From Polaribacter dokdonensis (lineage in GTDB: Bacteria > Bacteroidota > Bacteroidia > Flavobacteriales > Flavobacteriaceae), in NCBI RefSeq assembly GCF_024362345.1, contig NZ_CP101505.1, positions 1,943,501 through 2,007,500 on the forward strand: DNA of 64,000 bases, given 5' to 3'. Both the position numbers and the translations under genes were made by a program. Shown in pieces: positions 35,397 to 44,092 of this stretch (within the stretch, counting starts at the first letter, position 1; each line of letters opens with the position of its first letter). Below the pieces are notes generated by a model. That model saw only the letters and a program-made list of their open reading frames with translations, was not told where the DNA came from and did not search any database.

Positions 35397-36209
35397 TTAT
35401 TGATTATCTGATAATAAATCAGCATAAAAGTTTAAATAAGCTTCTTTCAAATTCTCTACTTGATACCCTAAAGATGGCTTTTCTTTTTCCTCGATAAAAG
35501 TTGTTAATTCTTCAGAAATATCTTCACTTCCGTGAATTAATGCATCAGAATTTTCAATAGCACTTTTTAAAATATTAGTATGGTTTGGTGTTTGTATAGT
35601 CGATATTTTATCACTCTCATTTAAATCGAAAGCTATTTTGCTAGACATGTCTGCACTTAAATCACCTTCAAACCCATTATTATAAAGCGAAGTAACAATT
35701 TTACTTTCGGTAAACAATGGCTCTTCCTTATAAAATTCTCTTAAATAAAGTGGCAGTAAAGAAGCCATCCAACCATGCACATGAATAATATCTGGTGCCC
35801 AGTTTAATTTTTTTACAGTTTCTACAACTCCTTTTGCAAAGAAAATAGCTCTCTCATCATTATCTGAAAACAATTGATCATCTTCATCTGTATACACAGC
35901 TTTTCTCTTAAAGTATTCTTCATTATCAATAAAGTAAACTTGCATTCTTTCTTTAGGAATAGAGGCAACTTTAATTATTAATGGCATATCTATATCATTA
36001 ACAACTAAGTTCATTCCAGATAAACGAATAACCTCATGTAATTGGTGTCTTCTTTCATTGATAACACCATATCTTGGCATAAAAATACGGGTTTGTACTC
36101 CTTTTGAATGTGCATTTTTCGCAGCTAAAAACGCTGTAGAAGAAAGTTCTGTCTCTGGTAAATATGGAACAACTTCAGACGAAACAAATAATACTCTTTT
36201 GTCCTTCAT
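35397..36209 (-). CDS. Glycogen/starch synthase-like protein (GT5 N-terminal domain only)
   Basis: The 270-residue protein matches the N-terminal half of GT5 glycogen synthases: LFVSSEVVPYL, RIFMPRYGVINERRHQLHEV, VYFIDNEEYFKRKAVYTDED, ERAIFFAKGVVETV and DIIHVHGWMASLLPLYLR. The C-terminal Rossmann domain, which supplies most of the ADP-glucose site, is absent. The KxGGL sugar-nucleotide motif reads LPETELSS. It is a conserved Bacteroidota half-synthase and is unlikely to be an ordinary glycogen synthase. It heads the GT5-DUF4270-glmS operon and is divergent from panC. Confidence 0.82.
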   Translation of the reverse strand: MKDKRVLFVSSEVVPYLPETELSSTAFLAAKNAHSKGVQTRIFMPRYGVINERRHQLHEVIRLSGMNLVVNDIDMPLIIKVASIPKERMQVYFIDNEEYFKRKAVYTDEDDQLFSDNDERAIFFAKGVVETVKKLNWAPDIIHVHGWMASLLPLYLREFYKEEPLFTESKIVTSLYNNGFEGDLSADMSSKIAFDLNESDKISTIQTPNHTNILKSAIENSDALIHGSEDISEELTTFIEEKEKPSLGYQVENLKEAYLNFYADLLSDNQ

Positions 36210-36235
36210 TAATCAAACTCTTTTTATAAGAAGGG

Positions 36236-36243
36236 CAAAAATA
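36236..36243 (-). promoter_or_regulatory. -7 element (TATTTTTG) of the GT5-DUF4270-glmS operon
   Basis: TATTTTTG on the minus strand ends 26 bases before the GT5-like start codon and faces away from the panC element at 36276. The two promoters overlap in a 97-base gap. Confidence 0.55.
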
Positions 36244-36275
36244 CAAATTTTTATGCTAATATCGTGTTAAAATGG

Positions 36276-36283
36276 TAAGTTTG
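36276..36283 (+). promoter_or_regulatory. -7 element (TAAGTTTG) of panC
   Basis: TAAGTTTG fits TAnnTTTG and ends 23 bases before the panC ATG at 36307. The divergent GT5 promoter is within 40 bases. Confidence 0.45.
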
Positions 36284-36306
36284 CAGACAATTCACAACCA
36301 ATACCT

Positions 36307-37158
36307 ATGAAGGTTTTTACTGAAAAACGCCCTTTAAAAGCATATCTTTCTGCTATCAAATCAGAGAAAAAAAGCATCGGTTTTGTGCCAACAATGGGTG
36401 CTTTACATGCAGGTCATTTATCTTTGATTGAAGCAGCACAGAAAAAAAATGATATTGTTGTAGTAAGTATTTTTGTAAATCCTACCCAATTTGATAAAGA
36501 AGAAGACTTAGTAAATTATCCTAAAACCTATGATAAAGATAAGCAAATGTTAGAAAGTATTGCTTGTGATGTATTGTTTTATCCTTCTGTAAAAGAGATT
36601 TATAAGGATAATATTTCTTCTAATCATTTTGATTTTGATGGTTTAGAACATCAGATGGAAGGTAAATTTAGAGATGGCCATTTTAACGGAGTTGGTACCA
36701 TTGTAAAAACCTTGTTCGAAATTGTAAAGCCTAATGTTGCTTACTTTGGTCAAAAAGATTTTCAGCAATTACAAATCATTAAAAAATTGGTTAAAAAGCA
36801 TCATTTGAATCTTAAAATCAAAGGATGTCCAATTTATAGAGAAGAAGATGGTTTGGCTATGAGTTCTAGAAATGTAAGGTTAAACTTAGAACTTAGAAAA
36901 GCTGCTCCTTTTATATACAAAACATTAAAAAAAGCTCGTAAAAAATTTAAAACCAAATCTGCAGAAAAAGTAGTTTCTTGGGTAGAAAATAAATTTAAAA
37001 AACATCCTTTATTAGATTTAGAATATTTTACAATTGCTGATGAAAAAACATTAGAAACCCTAATTCATAAAGAATCTGACAAGAAATATAGAGCTTTTAT
37101 TGCAGTATTTGCAGGCGATATACGTTTAATAGACAACATTAAATTAAAACAATCCTAA
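36307..37158 (+). CDS. panC: Pantoate-beta-alanine ligase (pantothenate synthetase)
   Basis: The 283-residue protein joins pantoate and beta-alanine with ATP, the last step of pantothenate synthesis. It has the HIGH-type site GFVPTMGALHAGHLSLI, VVSIFVNPTQF, and YFGQKDFQQLQIIKK, and the KMSKS-like MSSRNVRL. Length is normal. panD follows 24 bases later but carries its own promoter. Confidence 0.96.
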   Translation: MKVFTEKRPLKAYLSAIKSEKKSIGFVPTMGALHAGHLSLIEAAQKKNDIVVVSIFVNPTQFDKEEDLVNYPKTYDKDKQMLESIACDVLFYPSVKEIYKDNISSNHFDFDGLEHQMEGKFRDGHFNGVGTIVKTLFEIVKPNVAYFGQKDFQQLQIIKKLVKKHHLNLKIKGCPIYREEDGLAMSSRNVRLNLELRKAAPFIYKTLKKARKKFKTKSAEKVVSWVENKFKKHPLLDLEYFTIADEKTLETLIHKESDKKYRAFIAVFAGDIRLIDNIKLKQS

Positions 37159-37170
37159 CTAAAAAATTCT

Positions 37171-37178
37171 TATTTTTG
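37171..37178 (+). promoter_or_regulatory. -7 element (TATTTTTG) abutting the panD start
   Basis: TATTTTTG is followed by CAGC and then the panD ATG at 37183, so transcription should start on or within a few bases of the start codon. It lies in the short gap between panC and panD. Confidence 0.55.
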
Positions 37179-37182
37179 CAGC

Positions 37183-37533
37183 ATGTTAGTACAAGTAGTA
37201 AAATCTAAAATCCATCGTGTAAAAGTTACAGGTGCAGATTTAAATTATATAGGAAGCATTACCATAGATGAAGATTTAATGGATGCTGCAGGAATTATTG
37301 AAGGAGAACGTGTACAGATTGTAAACAACAATAATGGTAATCGTTTAGAAACCTACGCAATTCCTGGTCCTAGAGGAAGTGGAGAAATTACACTTAATGG
37401 AGCTGCATCTAGATTAGTTGCAGTTGGAGATGTTTTAATCCTAATTGTTTATGCTTTTATGGAGTTAGAAAAGGCTAAGAACTTTAAGCCTTCATTAGTT
37501 TTTCCAAACGAAAAAGACAACACACTTACATAA
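37183..37533 (+). CDS. panD: Aspartate 1-decarboxylase precursor
   Basis: The 116-residue proenzyme makes beta-alanine, the partner substrate of PanC. The self-cleavage site is in YIGSITID, with cleavage between Gly24 and Ser25 to generate the pyruvoyl group. [22 protein letters not shown] is the typical middle part. It lies in the order panC-panD-flippase. A promoter element ends four bases before the ATG, so a separate leaderless transcript is likely in addition to read-through from panC. Confidence 0.96.
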   Translation: MLVQVVKSKIHRVKVTGADLNYIGSITIDEDLMDAAGIIEGERVQIVNNNNGNRLETYAIPGPRGSGEITLNGAASRLVAVGDVLILIVYAFMELEKAKNFKPSLVFPNEKDNTLT

Positions 37534-37538
37534 ACATT

Positions 37539-38480
37539 TTGAACATAAAAAAAATCTTAAAACTAATACTACCTCTCATTTTGGGAGGTATTTTAGTTTG
37601 GTATTCTATCTCTAAAATCTCTTTTGATGTTTTAGTTTCCTACTTTAAAGAAGCCAATTATAGCTGGATTTTTCTCGGTTTATTTTTTGGGATTTTAAGT
37701 CATTTATCAAGAGCCTATAGATGGAAGTTTATGTTAGAACCACTAGGTTTTAAACCTAGGTTTACCAATAGTGTTTTAGCAGTTTTAGTAGGCTATTTAG
37801 TTAATTTAGCCTTACCAAGAGCAGGTGAAGTTTCTAGAGCTTTAGCCTTAACAAACTATGAAGATGTACCTTTTGAAAAAGGATTTGGAACCATAGTTGC
37901 AGAACGAATTGCAGATCTAATCATGATGCTCTTAATTGTTGCATTAACCCTATTTGTTCAGTTCGATTTTATCTACAACCTATTAACAGAAAACTTTAAT
38001 CCAACAAAAATCATCATTGGCTTAGTAATTTTAGCAATTGCTTTTTACATCTTTTCATCATTCGTAAAAAAAGCTAAATCTGGTTTTTTATTAAAAATTA
38101 AAACATTTATTTCTGGTTTAATAGAAGGTGCAACTAGCATCTTTAAAATGAAAAATAAATGGGCATTTATCTTCCATACTGTTTTTATTTGGACAATGTA
38201 TGTAGCCATGTTTTGGGCAACAATACCTGCAATTGATGGTTTAGAAGTACCTTTTGGCGGAATTCTAATTGGCTTTATTGCTGGCGGATTTTCTATTGCA
38301 GCTACAAATGGTGGAATTGGTTTATACCCAATTGCTGTTGCAGGTGCCTTAGCACTTTTTGATGTACCTACTGATCCTGCTACTGCCTTTGGTTGGATTA
38401 TGTGGACAGCCCAAACAGCTATGATTATTGTTTTTGGTGGCTTAGCATTTTTACTTTTACCAATCGTAAATAAAAAATAA
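37539..38480 (+). CDS. Flippase-like (LPG synthase TM region) membrane protein
   Basis: The 313-residue protein has about eight membrane helices and the family signature GYLVNLALPRAGEVSRALALTNYEDVPFEKGFGTIVAERIADL near residues 85-125. These flippase-like proteins resemble the membrane part of lysylphosphatidylglycerol synthase but lack its catalytic half, and their cargo is unknown. The start is TTG at 37539, five bases after panD stops; no in-frame ATG lies closer. It is probably co-translated with panD. Confidence 0.85.
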   Translation: MNIKKILKLILPLILGGILVWYSISKISFDVLVSYFKEANYSWIFLGLFFGILSHLSRAYRWKFMLEPLGFKPRFTNSVLAVLVGYLVNLALPRAGEVSRALALTNYEDVPFEKGFGTIVAERIADLIMMLLIVALTLFVQFDFIYNLLTENFNPTKIIIGLVILAIAFYIFSSFVKKAKSGFLLKIKTFISGLIEGATSIFKMKNKWAFIFHTVFIWTMYVAMFWATIPAIDGLEVPFGGILIGFIAGGFSIAATNGGIGLYPIAVAGALALFDVPTDPATAFGWIMWTAQTAMIIVFGGLAFLLLPIVNKK

Positions 38481-38485
38481 TTTTA

Positions 38486-38592
38486 GGGCGTTACCTAAAG
38501 GTCGTGCTTTCATTACTCGCTTTTTTGTGAAAAACAAAAAGAGCTCAAACACACCATTCAATCACTAACGCAAGTATTTGCAAGCTTAACGT
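38486..38592. repeat. Dispersed palindromic intergenic repeat, copy B
   Basis: This shares the block order of 1170-1300: GGGCGT, a short ACCTAAAGGT hairpin in place of the TTTTTTGAT one, GTGCTTTCATTACTCGC, a GCTTTTTTGT/ACAAAAAGAGC hairpin, GAGCTCAAACA, ATTCAATCACTAACGCAAG. The left hairpins differ in sequence but occupy the same place, which indicates that structure is kept. It begins 6 bases after the flippase gene stop. Confidence 0.7.
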
Positions 38593-38667
38593 AAATCCAA
38601 AGTGTAATTTAAAGTTTAAAATCATTTTTACTTTGTAACTTTACTTTTCTAAAATTTGCAATTACAC

Positions 38668-40029
38668 ATGGCCAAAACCAAAACAACTTTTTTCTGTCAG
38701 AATTGTGGAACTCAACATGCAAAATGGGTTGGACAATGTGGTGCCTGTAAAGAATGGAACACCATTGTAGAAGAGGTAGTTCAAAAAGAAGAAAAGCGTG
38801 TTTGGAAACAAGCTAAAACTGCCAAGCAGACTATTAATAAACCTTTAAAAATTGCAGACATTCAACTAAATCCAGAAGAAAGAGTTGTAACTAATAATAA
38901 TGAATTAGATACTGTTTTAGGTGGTGGTTTAGTAAAAGGCTCTGTAACGCTTTTAGGTGGTGAACCTGGTATTGGAAAATCGACATTGTTATTGCAAGTA
39001 GCCTTAAACATCAGCCAAAAAGTATTATATGTTTCTGGTGAAGAAAGTCAGTCTCAAATAAAAATGAGAGCAGAAAGACTAGAAGCCAATAACTCTAATT
39101 GTTTGATTTTAACTGAAACCAATACACAACAAATATTTAAAAATATAGAAGAAACTGAGCCAGAAGTTTTGGTAATAGATTCTATACAAACCTTACACAC
39201 AAACTCTATTGAAGCTTCACCTGGAAGTATCTCTCAAATTAGAGAAACCTCTGCAGAGTTAATAAAATTTGCCAAAGAAACTGCAACTCCTGTTTTGTTA
39301 ATAGGTCATATCAACAAAGAAGGAAACATTGCAGGGCCTAAAATCTTAGAGCACATGGTTGATGTTGTTTTACAATTTGAAGGCGATAGAAATCATACAT
39401 ATAGAATTTTAAGGAGCCAGAAAAACAGATTTGGTTCTACCTCAGAATTGGGTATTTATGAAATGCTTTCAGATGGTTTGCGCGAAATTTCAAATCCGTC
39501 AGAAATTTTAATCTCTAAAAAAGACGCAGATTTAAGTGGTACAGCAATTGCATCAACTTTAGAAGGCATTAGACCTTTAATGATAGAGATTCAAGCATTA
39601 GTTTCTACAGCAGTTTATGGCACACCTCAAAGATCTACAACCGGTTATAATTTAAAAAGATTAAACATGATTTTAGCTGTTCTTGAAAAAAGAGCAGGTT
39701 TTAAATTGGGTGCAAAAGATGTGTTTTTAAATATTACTGGAGGTATTAATGTTGATGACCCAGCCATTGATTTGGCTGTTGTTGCAGCTATTTTATCTTC
39801 TAATCAAGATGTAGCCATCAACCCAAATGTTTGTTTTGCTGCAGAAGTAGGTTTGGCTGGTGAAATAAGGCCTGTATCAAAAATAGATCAACGAATTTTA
39901 GAAGCAGAAAAGTTAGGTTATAAAAGTTTTGTTACCTCTAAATACAATAAGATATCTTCAAAAAATCACTCTATTAAACTGATCTTAGTTGGTAAAATAG
40001 AAGAAGCTTTTGCAACATTATTTGCATAA
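38668..40029 (+). CDS. radA: DNA repair protein RadA
   Basis: The 453-residue protein has an N-terminal zinc finger (FFCQNCGTQHAKWVGQCGACKEW), a RecA-like ATPase domain with GGEPGIGKSTLL and the RadA-specific KNRFGSTSELGIYEM, and a Lon-like C-terminal domain. It promotes branch migration in recombination repair. A TTG at 38656 would add four residues, but the ATG at 38668 gives the usual MAKTKTTFFC start and was chosen. It follows palindromic repeat copy B and ends at a terminator. Confidence 0.95.
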   Translation: MAKTKTTFFCQNCGTQHAKWVGQCGACKEWNTIVEEVVQKEEKRVWKQAKTAKQTINKPLKIADIQLNPEERVVTNNNELDTVLGGGLVKGSVTLLGGEPGIGKSTLLLQVALNISQKVLYVSGEESQSQIKMRAERLEANNSNCLILTETNTQQIFKNIEETEPEVLVIDSIQTLHTNSIEASPGSISQIRETSAELIKFAKETATPVLLIGHINKEGNIAGPKILEHMVDVVLQFEGDRNHTYRILRSQKNRFGSTSELGIYEMLSDGLREISNPSEILISKKDADLSGTAIASTLEGIRPLMIEIQALVSTAVYGTPQRSTTGYNLKRLNMILAVLEKRAGFKLGAKDVFLNITGGINVDDPAIDLAVVAAILSSNQDVAINPNVCFAAEVGLAGEIRPVSKIDQRILEAEKLGYKSFVTSKYNKISSKNHSIKLILVGKIEEAFATLFA

Positions 40030-40031
40030 AA

Positions 40032-40055
40032 AAACCAAGCATTTCTGCTTGGTTT
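40032..40055. terminator. Bidirectional terminator between radA and hemD
   Basis: AAACCAAGC and GCTTGGTTT form a 9-bp stem with an ATTTCT loop between two convergent genes. Confidence 0.75.
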
Positions 40056-40078
40056 GTATGTATTATAGAAGATAATAA

Positions 40079-40825
40079 TTATCTTTTATTTGCGTCTTTA
40101 ATGTATTTTTCTAAAGCCATTGTCATAGATGGTGTTTCTTTAGATGGAGCAACAATATCGCACTTAAAACCTGCATCTGTTACTGCATTTACTGTAGAAT
40201 TACCAAAAGCTGCTATTCTTGTGTTATTCTGTTTAAAGTCTGGAAAGTTCTTTAGTAAAGATTCTATACCTGATGGACTAAAAAACACTAAAATATCATA
40301 AAACACATCTTCTAAATCAGACAAATCACTCACAACAGTTCTGTATAAATCAACTCTTGTCCAAGTAACTCCTAACTTATCTAATTCATCTGGAATTAAT
40401 TGCTTTAATTTATCTGAAGATGGTAATAAAAATTTCTCTGTTTTATGCTTTTTAATCAGCTTTGTTAATTCAGGAAATGTTCTGTTACCAACATAAATTT
40501 TACGTTTTCTGTAAACTACATATTTCTGTAAATAGTAAGCAACTGCTTCTGATTGACAAAAATACTTCATAGAATCTGGCACCTTAAAACGCATTTCTTC
40601 AGCAATTCTAAAAAAATGATCTACAGCGTTTCTACTCGTTAAAATTATGGCAGTAAATTTACTTAAGTCTATTTTTTGAGCTCTAACTTCCTTTACAGAG
40701 ATTCCTTCTACATGTATAAAAGACCTGAAATCTATTTTCACCTTTTGCTTATCAGACAAATCAAAATAAGGTGATGTTTCTGTCTTTGGGGCTGGCTGAG
40801 AAACCAATATAGTTTTCACTTTCAT
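40079..40825 (-). CDS. hemD: Uroporphyrinogen-III synthase
   Basis: The 248-residue protein closes the tetrapyrrole ring in haem synthesis. The family is poorly conserved, but the two-domain alpha/beta layout and the segments ILVSQPAPKTETSPYFDL, AIILTSRNAVDHFF, VGNRTFPELTKLI and DILVFFSPSGIESLLKNF, with IAAFGNSTVNAVTDAGFKCDIVAPSKETPSMTMAL at the end, are characteristic. It follows the DUF4271 gene by 18 bases, the usual Bacteroidota pairing. Confidence 0.87.
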   Translation of the reverse strand: MKVKTILVSQPAPKTETSPYFDLSDKQKVKIDFRSFIHVEGISVKEVRAQKIDLSKFTAIILTSRNAVDHFFRIAEEMRFKVPDSMKYFCQSEAVAYYLQKYVVYRKRKIYVGNRTFPELTKLIKKHKTEKFLLPSSDKLKQLIPDELDKLGVTWTRVDLYRTVVSDLSDLEDVFYDILVFFSPSGIESLLKNFPDFKQNNTRIAAFGNSTVNAVTDAGFKCDIVAPSKETPSMTMALEKYIKDANKR

Positions 40826-40843
40826 TCGATTTCAATTTTGTTT

Positions 40844-41485
40844 TTAAAACATCAAATTAAACAGTACAAATAGCGGTGCTATTTCGAAGGCGCAAATGTA
40901 CAAAATAAAATAAAACAACTTGTTAAATATCAGCTTTTTATTTCTGATTACAAAAAACACAAACCTTAGTAAGAATAGAAAAACAGAAAAATAAAAAAGG
41001 TATACACTCTTAACATTAGCATATTCATAAAGAATAAGAAGAATATATAAAATAAATGAAACTGAATAGAGATAATTAGCCTTTGTGATTACAAAAACAC
41101 TAATTTGGTTTTTTATTAAAAACAACCTAGTTAAAGCATATTCTAAAACTTTTTTAAGAAAGAAAAAGCAAAAAACCACTAAGAACAACGTAAAGAACGT
41201 TGTAAAACTTTGTGTTGTTTCTGTTTGCTTGTATATTTTAAAATAATAAACCAACAAAGAAACTGTGCTAACAGAAAACAAAAACAAAATACTTTGAAAA
41301 GGACTAAACAGATTATTAGGCTCAGAAGATTCATCTTCTATAAAACTAAAATCGAATAAAGCAAAAATACTCTCATTCAATTTTTTAGCATTTAAAAGTT
41401 TTAAAAACACAATACAAACCAACAGCATTATAAAAATAATTGTTATCCAGTTGTTTGAATATATAAATTTATCTACTGCTTGCAA
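40844..41485 (-). CDS. DUF4271 family membrane protein
   Basis: The 213-residue protein has about six membrane helices and is found beside hemD in Bacteroidota, as here. Its function is unknown. Recognisable pieces are NNLFSPFQSILFLFSVSTVSLLVYYF and YALTRLFLIKNQISVFVI. The frame opens with TTG at 41485; an ATG a little upstream is out of frame. A TAATTTTG promoter element lies 26 bases upstream. Confidence 0.82.
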   Translation of the reverse strand: MQAVDKFIYSNNWITIIFIMLLVCIVFLKLLNAKKLNESIFALFDFSFIEDESSEPNNLFSPFQSILFLFSVSTVSLLVYYFKIYKQTETTQSFTTFFTLFLVVFCFFFLKKVLEYALTRLFLIKNQISVFVITKANYLYSVSFILYILLILYEYANVKSVYLFYFSVFLFLLRFVFFVIRNKKLIFNKLFYFILYICAFEIAPLFVLFNLMF

Positions 41486-41511
41486 TTAACTTTCATTTAA
41501 GATGATTAGCG

Positions 41512-41519
41512 CAAAATTA
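41512..41519 (-). promoter_or_regulatory. -7 element (TAATTTTG) of DUF4271-hemD
   Basis: TAATTTTG on the minus strand fits TAnnTTTG and lies 26 bases upstream of the DUF4271 start. A TATATTTG on the other strand follows at 41534, so the promoters are divergent. Confidence 0.5.
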
Positions 41520-41533
41520 GTAATTAAATAGTG

Positions 41534-41541
41534 TATATTTG
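41534..41541 (+). promoter_or_regulatory. -7 element (TATATTTG) of the GT2-dihydroorotase operon
   Basis: TATATTTG fits TAnnTTTG and ends 26 bases before the glycosyltransferase ATG at 41568. Confidence 0.5.
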
Positions 41542-41567
41542 TTTTCTTACTACATGAAAATTTATTT

Positions 41568-42287
41568 ATGTCAGATGCTTTAGTAATTATACCTACTTAT
41601 AACGAAAAAGAAAATATTGAAGCCATTATTAGAGCTACTTTTAGCCAAGAAAAAGCCTTTCATATTTTAATAGTAGATGATAATTCTCCTGATGGAACTG
41701 CAACTATAGTTCATCAATTAATTAAAGAATTTCCAGATCGATTATTTATAGAAAGTAGGTTTGAAAAAAACGGATTAGGTAAAGCCTATATTCATGGTTT
41801 TAAATGGGCACTTCAAAGAAGCTATGATTATATTATAGAAATGGATGCCGACTTTTCTCACAATCCTAAAGATTTAATTCGATTATACAATACATGCAAA
41901 ATAGAAGGTGCAGATGTTTCTGTAGGTTCTAGATATTCTAAAGGTGTAAACGTTGTAAACTGGCCAATGAAAAGAGTTTTACTCTCGTATTTTGCCTCCA
42001 AGTATGTGAGAATAATTACTAGAATTCCTGTTTTTGATACTACAGCTGGATTTGTTTGTTGGAGCAGAAAGGTATTAGAAACAATTCAATTAGATAAAAT
42101 AAAATTTGTAGGTTATGCTTTTCAAATAGACATGAAATTTAAAGCATGGAAACATAATTTTAGCATTAAAGAAGTATCTGTTATTTTTACAGACAGAACT
42201 TTAGGAGCTTCAAAAATGAGAAGTAATATAATTTCTGAAGCACTATTTGGAGTAATAAAAATGAAGTTAAAAGGATTACCAAAATAA
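41568..42287 (+). CDS. Polyprenol monophosphomannose synthase-like GT2 glycosyltransferase
   Basis: The 239-residue GT-A enzyme has IPTYNEKENIEAI, LIVDDNSPDGTA, KNGLGKAYIHGFKWAL and the metal site EMDADFSHNP. It also has GSRYSKGVN, the FDTTAGFVCWSRKVL acceptor region and the C-terminal TDRTLGASKMRSN. This fits dolichol/polyprenol-phosphate sugar transferases without a membrane domain. It probably makes a lipid-linked sugar donor. It is first in an operon with dihydroorotase and a DUF4296 lipoprotein. Confidence 0.9.
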   Translation: MSDALVIIPTYNEKENIEAIIRATFSQEKAFHILIVDDNSPDGTATIVHQLIKEFPDRLFIESRFEKNGLGKAYIHGFKWALQRSYDYIIEMDADFSHNPKDLIRLYNTCKIEGADVSVGSRYSKGVNVVNWPMKRVLLSYFASKYVRIITRIPVFDTTAGFVCWSRKVLETIQLDKIKFVGYAFQIDMKFKAWKHNFSIKEVSVIFTDRTLGASKMRSNIISEALFGVIKMKLKGLPK

Positions 42288-42294
42288 AAATATA

Positions 42295-43632
42295 ATGAGC
42301 ATTTATTTAATTAAAAACGCAAACATTGTTAATGAAAACACTACTTTTTTAGGAGATGTTTTAATTGAGAATGAAATTATAAAACAAATTGCTAAAGACA
42401 TTTCAGCTCCTAAAAATGCTGAAATTATACAAGCAAATGGTAAAACCTTAATACCTGGTTTTATAGACGATCAAGTACACTTTAGAGAACCTGGCTTAAC
42501 ACATAAAGCAAATATTGCTACAGAAAGTAGAGCTGCAGTTGCTGGTGGAATTACCACTTTTATAGAAATGCCAAATACAGTACCACAAGCTACTACTCAA
42601 GAATTATTAGAAGATAAATTTAAAATTGCAGCTAAAGACTCTTATGCCAACTACTCTTTTATGTTTGGAGGTACTAATGACAACTTAGAGGAGTTGCTAA
42701 AAACAGACCCTAAAAAAGTTGCTGGAATTAAATTATTCTTAGGTTCTTCTACAGGAAATATGTTAGTAGATGATGAAGCTGTTTTAGAAAAGATATTTTC
42801 ATCAACAAAAATGATAATTTCTGTGCATTGTGAAGATGAAGCTACCATTAGAAAAAACACTGCAGATTATAAAGAGAAATATGGAGAAGATATTCCTATA
42901 AAATATCATCCAATTATTAGAAGCGAAGAAGCTTGTTATTTATCTTCTTCTAAAGCCATAGAGTTAGCGAAAAAAACAGGTGCACGTTTACACATATTTC
43001 ATTTATCTACAGAAAAAGAAACACACCTTTTTAGAAATGATATTCCTTTAGAAGAAAAGCAAATTACAGCAGAAGTTTGTATTCATCATTTATGGTTTTC
43101 AGATAAAGATTATGCAGAAAAAGGAACACATATTAAATGGAATCCTGCTGTAAAAACTGAAAAAGATAGACAAGGTTTATGGAAGGCCTTATTAGATGAC
43201 AGAATTGATGTTTTAGCAACAGATCATGCACCTCATACATTAGAAGAAAAAGACAATGTGTATACAAAAGCACCAAGTGGAGGTCCATTAGTGCAACATG
43301 CTGTTACTGCCATTTTAGAAAAGGTAAAAGAAGGTGTAATACCTATTGAAAAAGCCGTTGAAAAAATGAGTCATAATCCTGCTAAATTATTTCAAATAGA
43401 AAAAAGAGGTTTCATAAAAGAAGGTTATTATGCAGATTTAGTTTTGATAGACACCAACAGATCACAAACTGTTACTAAAGAAAATGTATTGTACAAATGT
43501 GGTTGGTCTCCTTTTGAAGGTACTACTTTTTCATCAACCATAACTCATACTTTTGTAAATGGCAATTTAATGTATAATGAAGGTGTAATTAATGAGAACA
43601 TAAAAGGAAAACGCATTACTTTTAATAGATAA
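42295..43632 (+). CDS. pyrC: Dihydroorotase
   Basis: The 445-residue amidohydrolase closes carbamoyl-aspartate to dihydroorotate in pyrimidine synthesis. It shows the metal-site segment PGFIDDQVHFREPGLTHKANI, where Gln stands in place of the first His of the usual HxH pair. It also shows the bridging Lys in GIKLFLGSSTGNM, His in ISVHCEDEA and HIFHLSTEKE, and catalytic Asp in LATDHAPHTLEEK. The Q-x-H variant is, as I recall, shared with other Bacteroidota enzymes. It lies seven bases after the glycosyltransferase and one base before the DUF4296 gene. Confidence 0.92.
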   Translation: MSIYLIKNANIVNENTTFLGDVLIENEIIKQIAKDISAPKNAEIIQANGKTLIPGFIDDQVHFREPGLTHKANIATESRAAVAGGITTFIEMPNTVPQATTQELLEDKFKIAAKDSYANYSFMFGGTNDNLEELLKTDPKKVAGIKLFLGSSTGNMLVDDEAVLEKIFSSTKMIISVHCEDEATIRKNTADYKEKYGEDIPIKYHPIIRSEEACYLSSSKAIELAKKTGARLHIFHLSTEKETHLFRNDIPLEEKQITAEVCIHHLWFSDKDYAEKGTHIKWNPAVKTEKDRQGLWKALLDDRIDVLATDHAPHTLEEKDNVYTKAPSGGPLVQHAVTAILEKVKEGVIPIEKAVEKMSHNPAKLFQIEKRGFIKEGYYADLVLIDTNRSQTVTKENVLYKCGWSPFEGTTFSSTITHTFVNGNLMYNEGVINENIKGKRITFNR

Positions 43633-43633
43633 T

Positions 43634-44092
43634 ATGAAAAAACTGAGCTACCTATTAGCCTTTCTAATTTTAGGTTCTTGTACTAGTAATACAATTTTTG
43701 AGAAGCCTACAGACCTTATTCCAAAAGACACCATGAGTCTTTTGGTGCAAGAAATGATGATTGCTTCTTCTGCAACCTATATTAAGAATAAAAACATGGA
43801 AAGGAATATTAACTATATGCCTTTAGTTTATGAGCGTTTTCAAATAGATAGTGTTCGTTTTCAAACCTCAAATTTATATTACATGTCTAAAGTTGATGAG
43901 TATAAATTAATTTTTGAGGATGCTAAAAACAGTCTTAAAGAACAAAAAGCTTACTTTGATAATATTAAAAGCACCAAAGATTCTTTACGATTAGATTCTA
44001 TTAAAAGAAATAAAGATTTAAAAAAAAATATAGATAGCGTTAGTAAAGCATTAAAGCTAAAAGACTCTATTCCTAGAAAAATAAAGAATTAA
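43634..44092 (+). CDS. DUF4296 family lipoprotein
   Basis: The 152-residue protein has a lipoprotein signal (KKLSYLLAFLILGSCTSN, Cys16) and a helical body that includes VQEMMIASSATYI and MPLVYERFQIDSVRFQTSNLYYMSKVDEY, and a charged C-terminal helix. DUF4296 is limited to Bacteroidota and of unknown role. It follows dihydroorotase by one base, and its stop overlaps the stop of the convergent epimerase gene by four bases. Confidence 0.85.
   Translation: MKKLSYLLAFLILGSCTSNTIFEKPTDLIPKDTMSLLVQEMMIASSATYIKNKNMERNINYMPLVYERFQIDSVRFQTSNLYYMSKVDEYKLIFEDAKNSLKEQKAYFDNIKSTKDSLRLDSIKRNKDLKKNIDSVSKALKLKDSIPRKIKN

Noticed and set aside
38656-38667. TTG start for radA at 38656
   Set aside because: The ATG at 38668 gives the normal MAKTKTTFFC start and the extra residues have no family support.
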